This document shows, one piece after another, positions 14,760-16,282 of a stretch of DNA of 16,282 nt; position 1 is the stretch's first letter, and each line of letters opens with the position of its first letter. This DNA is from Chlorobiota bacterium. Its GTDB lineage: Bacteria; Bacteroidota; Bacteroidia; Flavobacteriales; Flavobacteriaceae. The notes below the pieces were generated by a model, which saw only the letters and a list, made by a program, of their open reading frames with translations, was not told the origin of the DNA and ran no database searches. The DNA is taken from assembly GCA_013153655.1 (NCBI GenBank), contig JAADEB010000174.1:1-16282 (forward strand). The letters are read 5' to 3'. Both the position numbers and the translations under genes were made by a program.

Positions 14760-14806
14760 ATAAAAAACATTCGATTGGGAGCGGGCTGGATTTGATGGGG
14801 AGGGTT

Positions 14807-14862
14807 GTTAAAGCGTTGAATCGTTAAACCGTGGAATCGTTAAACCGTTAAACCGTTGAATC
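14807..14862. repeat. Tandem octamer array, unit GTTRAAYC
   Basis: Seven 8-base units run in phase from 14807: GTTAAAGC, then alternating GTTGAATC, GTTAAACC and GTGGAATC types. The unit is the reverse complement of the GGTTTAAC/GATTCAAC units at 151-174, 236-267, 7162-7177 and 9626-9657. Confidence 0.85.
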
Positions 14863-14881
14863 GGATATTTCTGTTGAAAAG

Positions 14882-14976
14882 TTGAATAGATGAGGACGGA
14901 TGACCGGTGACCGGTGCATTTTCGGTAAATGTGACATGGAGAATGGGAAACGTGGTTTTTCTGTTGAATAATTGAA
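14882..14976. repeat. Inverted counterpart of the udk-upstream repeat words
   Basis: TTGAATAGATGAGGA (14882-14896) and the 18-mer ending TAATTGAA (14959-14976) are exact reverse complements of words at 9665-9692. Between them TGACCGGTGACCGGTGCA followed by TTTTCGGTAAA mirrors TTTACCGAATTATGCACC with CGGTCACCGG at 9510-9549. The order differs slightly from a simple inverted copy. Confidence 0.8.
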
Positions 14977-15034
14977 GAGTTAAATAGATTTTTGAGTGAA
15001 TTAATGAGATAGCGGTTTAGTGAATAGTTTTTTA

Positions 15035-15058
15035 GTGAAAGAATGAAAGAGTGAAGGA
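15035..15058. repeat. Tandem octamer, unit RTGAAAGA
   Basis: Three 8-base units, GTGAAAGA, ATGAAAGA and GTGAAGGA, follow a stretch rich in GTGAATAG words. TTTTTTAGTGAAAG here mirrors the CTTTCACTA and AAAAAACTATT words near 9410-9435. Confidence 0.6.
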
Positions 15059-15093
15059 GTTTTAAAATGAACAATGAAAAATGAAAAAATAAA

Positions 15094-15167
15094 AATCCAA
15101 ATCCTAAATCCTAATGCCTAAATCCCAAATCCAAGAAGAAAGAGAATGACGGATGACCGGTGACCGG
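15094..15167. repeat. Reversed GGATTTA heptamers, then GATGACC words
   Basis: Six 7-base units (AATCCAA, two ATCCTAA, TGCCTAA, ATCCCAA, ATCCAAG) run from 15094 to 15135. They are the reverse complement of the GGATTTA arrays at 321-355 and 426-460. TGACCGGTGACCGG follows at 15154-15167, directly against the MITE-like element. Confidence 0.8.
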
Positions 15168-15170
15168 AGT

Positions 15171-15295
15171 CGTCATGGCGAGGCATGGAGCAAGGAGGAA
15201 TTCCGTAGCCATCTCCTCCTTTGGGGGACACAACGAACTTATTAGGCTTCCTTCATTATGTTGGGGGGGATTGCTTCGCTGCACTCACCATGACG
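15171..15295. mobile_element. MITE-like palindromic repeat element
   Basis: CGTCATGGCGAG at 15171-15182 faces CTCACCATGACG at 15284-15295, terminal inverted repeats matching at 11 of 12 positions. Just inside are CATCTCCTCC on the left and GGATTGCTTCGCTGC on the right. The layout recalls the widespread CGTCATTGCGAG...GGATTGCTTCGC family of small non-autonomous palindromic repeats, here with several changes. It encodes no transposase; an open frame running across it has no recognisable protein. No clear target duplication is visible. Confidence 0.6.
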
Positions 15296-15678
15296 ATGTT
15301 CTTAGACCATCATCACGAGCCAATCGGCTTCCAGCATTATGCGGAATTAATACGCATAATTTCATGGATTAACGGGCGGACGTACTTGGAAAAGCCGGTC
15401 GAACAAAAGGTTTTTTTTATATTGGTATCGCCGTCGTATGTGCCGTTTTTTTTATACTCACTTTTGGAAAAAAAAATTTATCCGTTATAACTATACCGCA
15501 AAATATTGGTGAATGATTAATACTATATTTATTAAGGCGATGTTTTCATTCATGCTCAGGTACCCGAAAATGTTGGACAAACCGTTTCCTTTATTTTTCT
15601 TATTTTTATATGTTTAAAATTTATGCTGTATTTTCAAATATAAATAATGAATAATTTTTAGAAAATTTGTTGATGTTT

Positions 15679-15686
15679 TAGATTTG
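15679..15686 (+). promoter_or_regulatory. Possible Bacteroidota -7 element for the UPF0158 gene
   Basis: TAGATTTG matches TAnnTTTG, 61 bases before the ATG at 15748. The region is so AT-rich that a chance match is plausible, and no -33 box is seen. If real, the palindrome at 15722-15735 lies in the transcribed leader. Confidence 0.35.
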
Positions 15687-15721
15687 TTATTATTTTTCGA
15701 TTATGAGAAGTAAATTTTGTG

Positions 15722-15735
15722 TTAGAATATTCTAA
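15722..15735. promoter_or_regulatory. 14-bp palindrome just upstream of the UPF0158 start
   Basis: TTAGAATATTCTAA is perfectly self-complementary and ends 12 bases before the start codon. It could be an operator for a dimeric regulator or an accident of AT-rich sequence. Confidence 0.4.
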
Positions 15736-15747
15736 AAATTTAGAAAT

Positions 15748-16206
15748 ATGAAATTTCCTTCATCCAAGCAAATCTATGATATGGCCCAGTCTTTACAGGC
15801 GGGAGCACGGGTTTATTACCATAAGGAAACCGGTGAAATTTTGGAATATCCGGTGGGAATTGAAGATTGGTATACAGAGGAGGAGAATCCGTTTCAAGAC
15901 ATATTGGACAAGGTGGAAGCTAATCCGGAGGATTTTGTGGAAATCGAACCCATGCCTTCGCGTGAGGCATACCGCATTATGGAGCGATTTGCGGAAGAGA
16001 TGATAGATGATCCGGAAATTAAAATTTTGGCACTGGACCGCCTTGCAGGCCCCAAACCTTTCCGGCGTTTTAAGGATTTGGTGGAATATTCGGAATATCG
16101 TGATCGTTGGTTTGCTTTTCAACAAAAAGCTTACGAGGACTATGTGCGCAGGATTTTGGAATGGGAACTTGCGGATGATGATGATTTGGAAGATGATACG
16201 GAATAG
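15748..16206 (+). CDS. UPF0158 family protein
   Basis: A 152-residue soluble acidic protein matching the UPF0158 family, whose function is not established. Characteristic segments are YYHKETGEIL (23-32), then ENPEDFVEI-like ANPEDFVEIEPMPSREAYRIME (58-79), RLAGPKPFRRFKD (98-110) and WFAFQQKAYEDYVRRILEW (121-139). The tail (142-152) is almost entirely Asp and Glu. The start follows an AT-rich leader with a palindrome. It ends seven bases before the stop of a convergent gene. Confidence 0.85.
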   Translation: MKFPSSKQIYDMAQSLQAGARVYYHKETGEILEYPVGIEDWYTEEENPFQDILDKVEANPEDFVEIEPMPSREAYRIMERFAEEMIDDPEIKILALDRLAGPKPFRRFKDLVEYSEYRDRWFAFQQKAYEDYVRRILEWELADDDDLEDDTE

Positions 16207-16213
16207 GGGAAGT

Positions 16214-16282
16214 TCAAGGCTTTGGCGGAGGCGCCAAACGGTCCAATAGATTTATCATTTCCTGATGAGCGGCGGCACCAAT
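16214..16282 (-). CDS. 3' end of an unidentified convergent gene (partial)
   Basis: On the minus strand a frame open from the window edge gives 22 residues ending HQEMINLLDRLAPPPKP and then TGA. The composition looks like a real protein C-terminus. Too little is present to identify it. It converges on the UPF0158 gene with a seven-base gap. Confidence 0.5.
   Translation of the reverse strand: MGAAAHQEMINLLDRLAPPPKP
16221..16238. terminator. Short stem-loop between convergent genes
   Basis: TTTGGCG and CGCCAAA form a perfect 7-bp stem with loop GAGG, 14 bases after the UPF0158 stop and inside the end of the convergent frame. No T-tract follows on the plus strand, so a terminator role is only possible. 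Confidence 0.35.

Larger units (their letters stand above)
15296..15747. other. AT-rich spacer upstream of the UPF0158 gene
   Basis: Very AT-rich after about 15470, without the tandem words seen in other spacers. Apart from a promoter candidate at 15679 and a palindrome at 15722, I see no gene, RNA or array. Confidence 0.6.

Noticed and set aside
15160..15490. Two plus-strand frames across the MITE-like element
   Set aside because: They are translations of a palindromic repeat and its flank and have no protein features.

Overview
The window looks like a Bacteroidota chromosome. It has a large secreted protein with a type IX secretion (Por) sorting tail, two TlpA-like lipoproteins, a transketolase split into separate subunits, peptidase T, and several starts preceded by the Bacteroidota -7 promoter element TAnnTTTG with little or no Shine-Dalgarno sequence. 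There are no phage, plasmid, transposase, tRNA or rRNA genes. All genes of recognisable function are metabolic, envelope or housekeeping genes.

Layout. 1-568: gene-free spacer packed with short tandem repeats. 569-3578 (minus): peptidase T followed by a GMC/FAD oxidoreductase, probably one transcript. 3579-4271: spacer with more repeat words and an anomalous GC-rich island. 4272-6830 (plus): an 852-residue secreted protein with 14 internal repeats and a T9SS tail, ending in a hairpin built over its stop codon. 6831-7524: spacer. 7525-9239 (plus): transketolase N-terminal subunit and an M23 peptidase. 9240-9758: spacer with repeats. 9759-11737 (plus): uridine kinase, an FtsB/DivIC-like division protein and a BNR-like lipoprotein, tightly packed. 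11820-14720 (minus): two overlapping thioredoxin-fold lipoproteins, a DUF2892 membrane protein and a small membrane protein. 14721-15747: spacer with repeats and a MITE-like palindromic element. 15748-16206 (plus): a UPF0158-family protein, converging on the 3' end of an unidentified gene that runs off the window.

The most unusual content is not in the genes. Five separate spacers share a vocabulary of short tandem repeats with fixed unit lengths (8-mers around GRTTTAAC; 7-mers around GGATTTA, GATGACC, TGTTAGC and AACTAAN; a GTAAAA 6-mer). They occur in both orientations and partly in the same order. One block of about 107 bases is collinear and gapless between 167-273 and 9558-9664, including a GCGGC/GCCGC hairpin whose loop changes while its stem does not. 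Exact 15- and 18-base matches link the 9240-9758 spacer, inverted, to the 14721-15180 spacer. I cannot assign a function to this network.

All identifications come from reading the sequence and recalling family features; no search was run.
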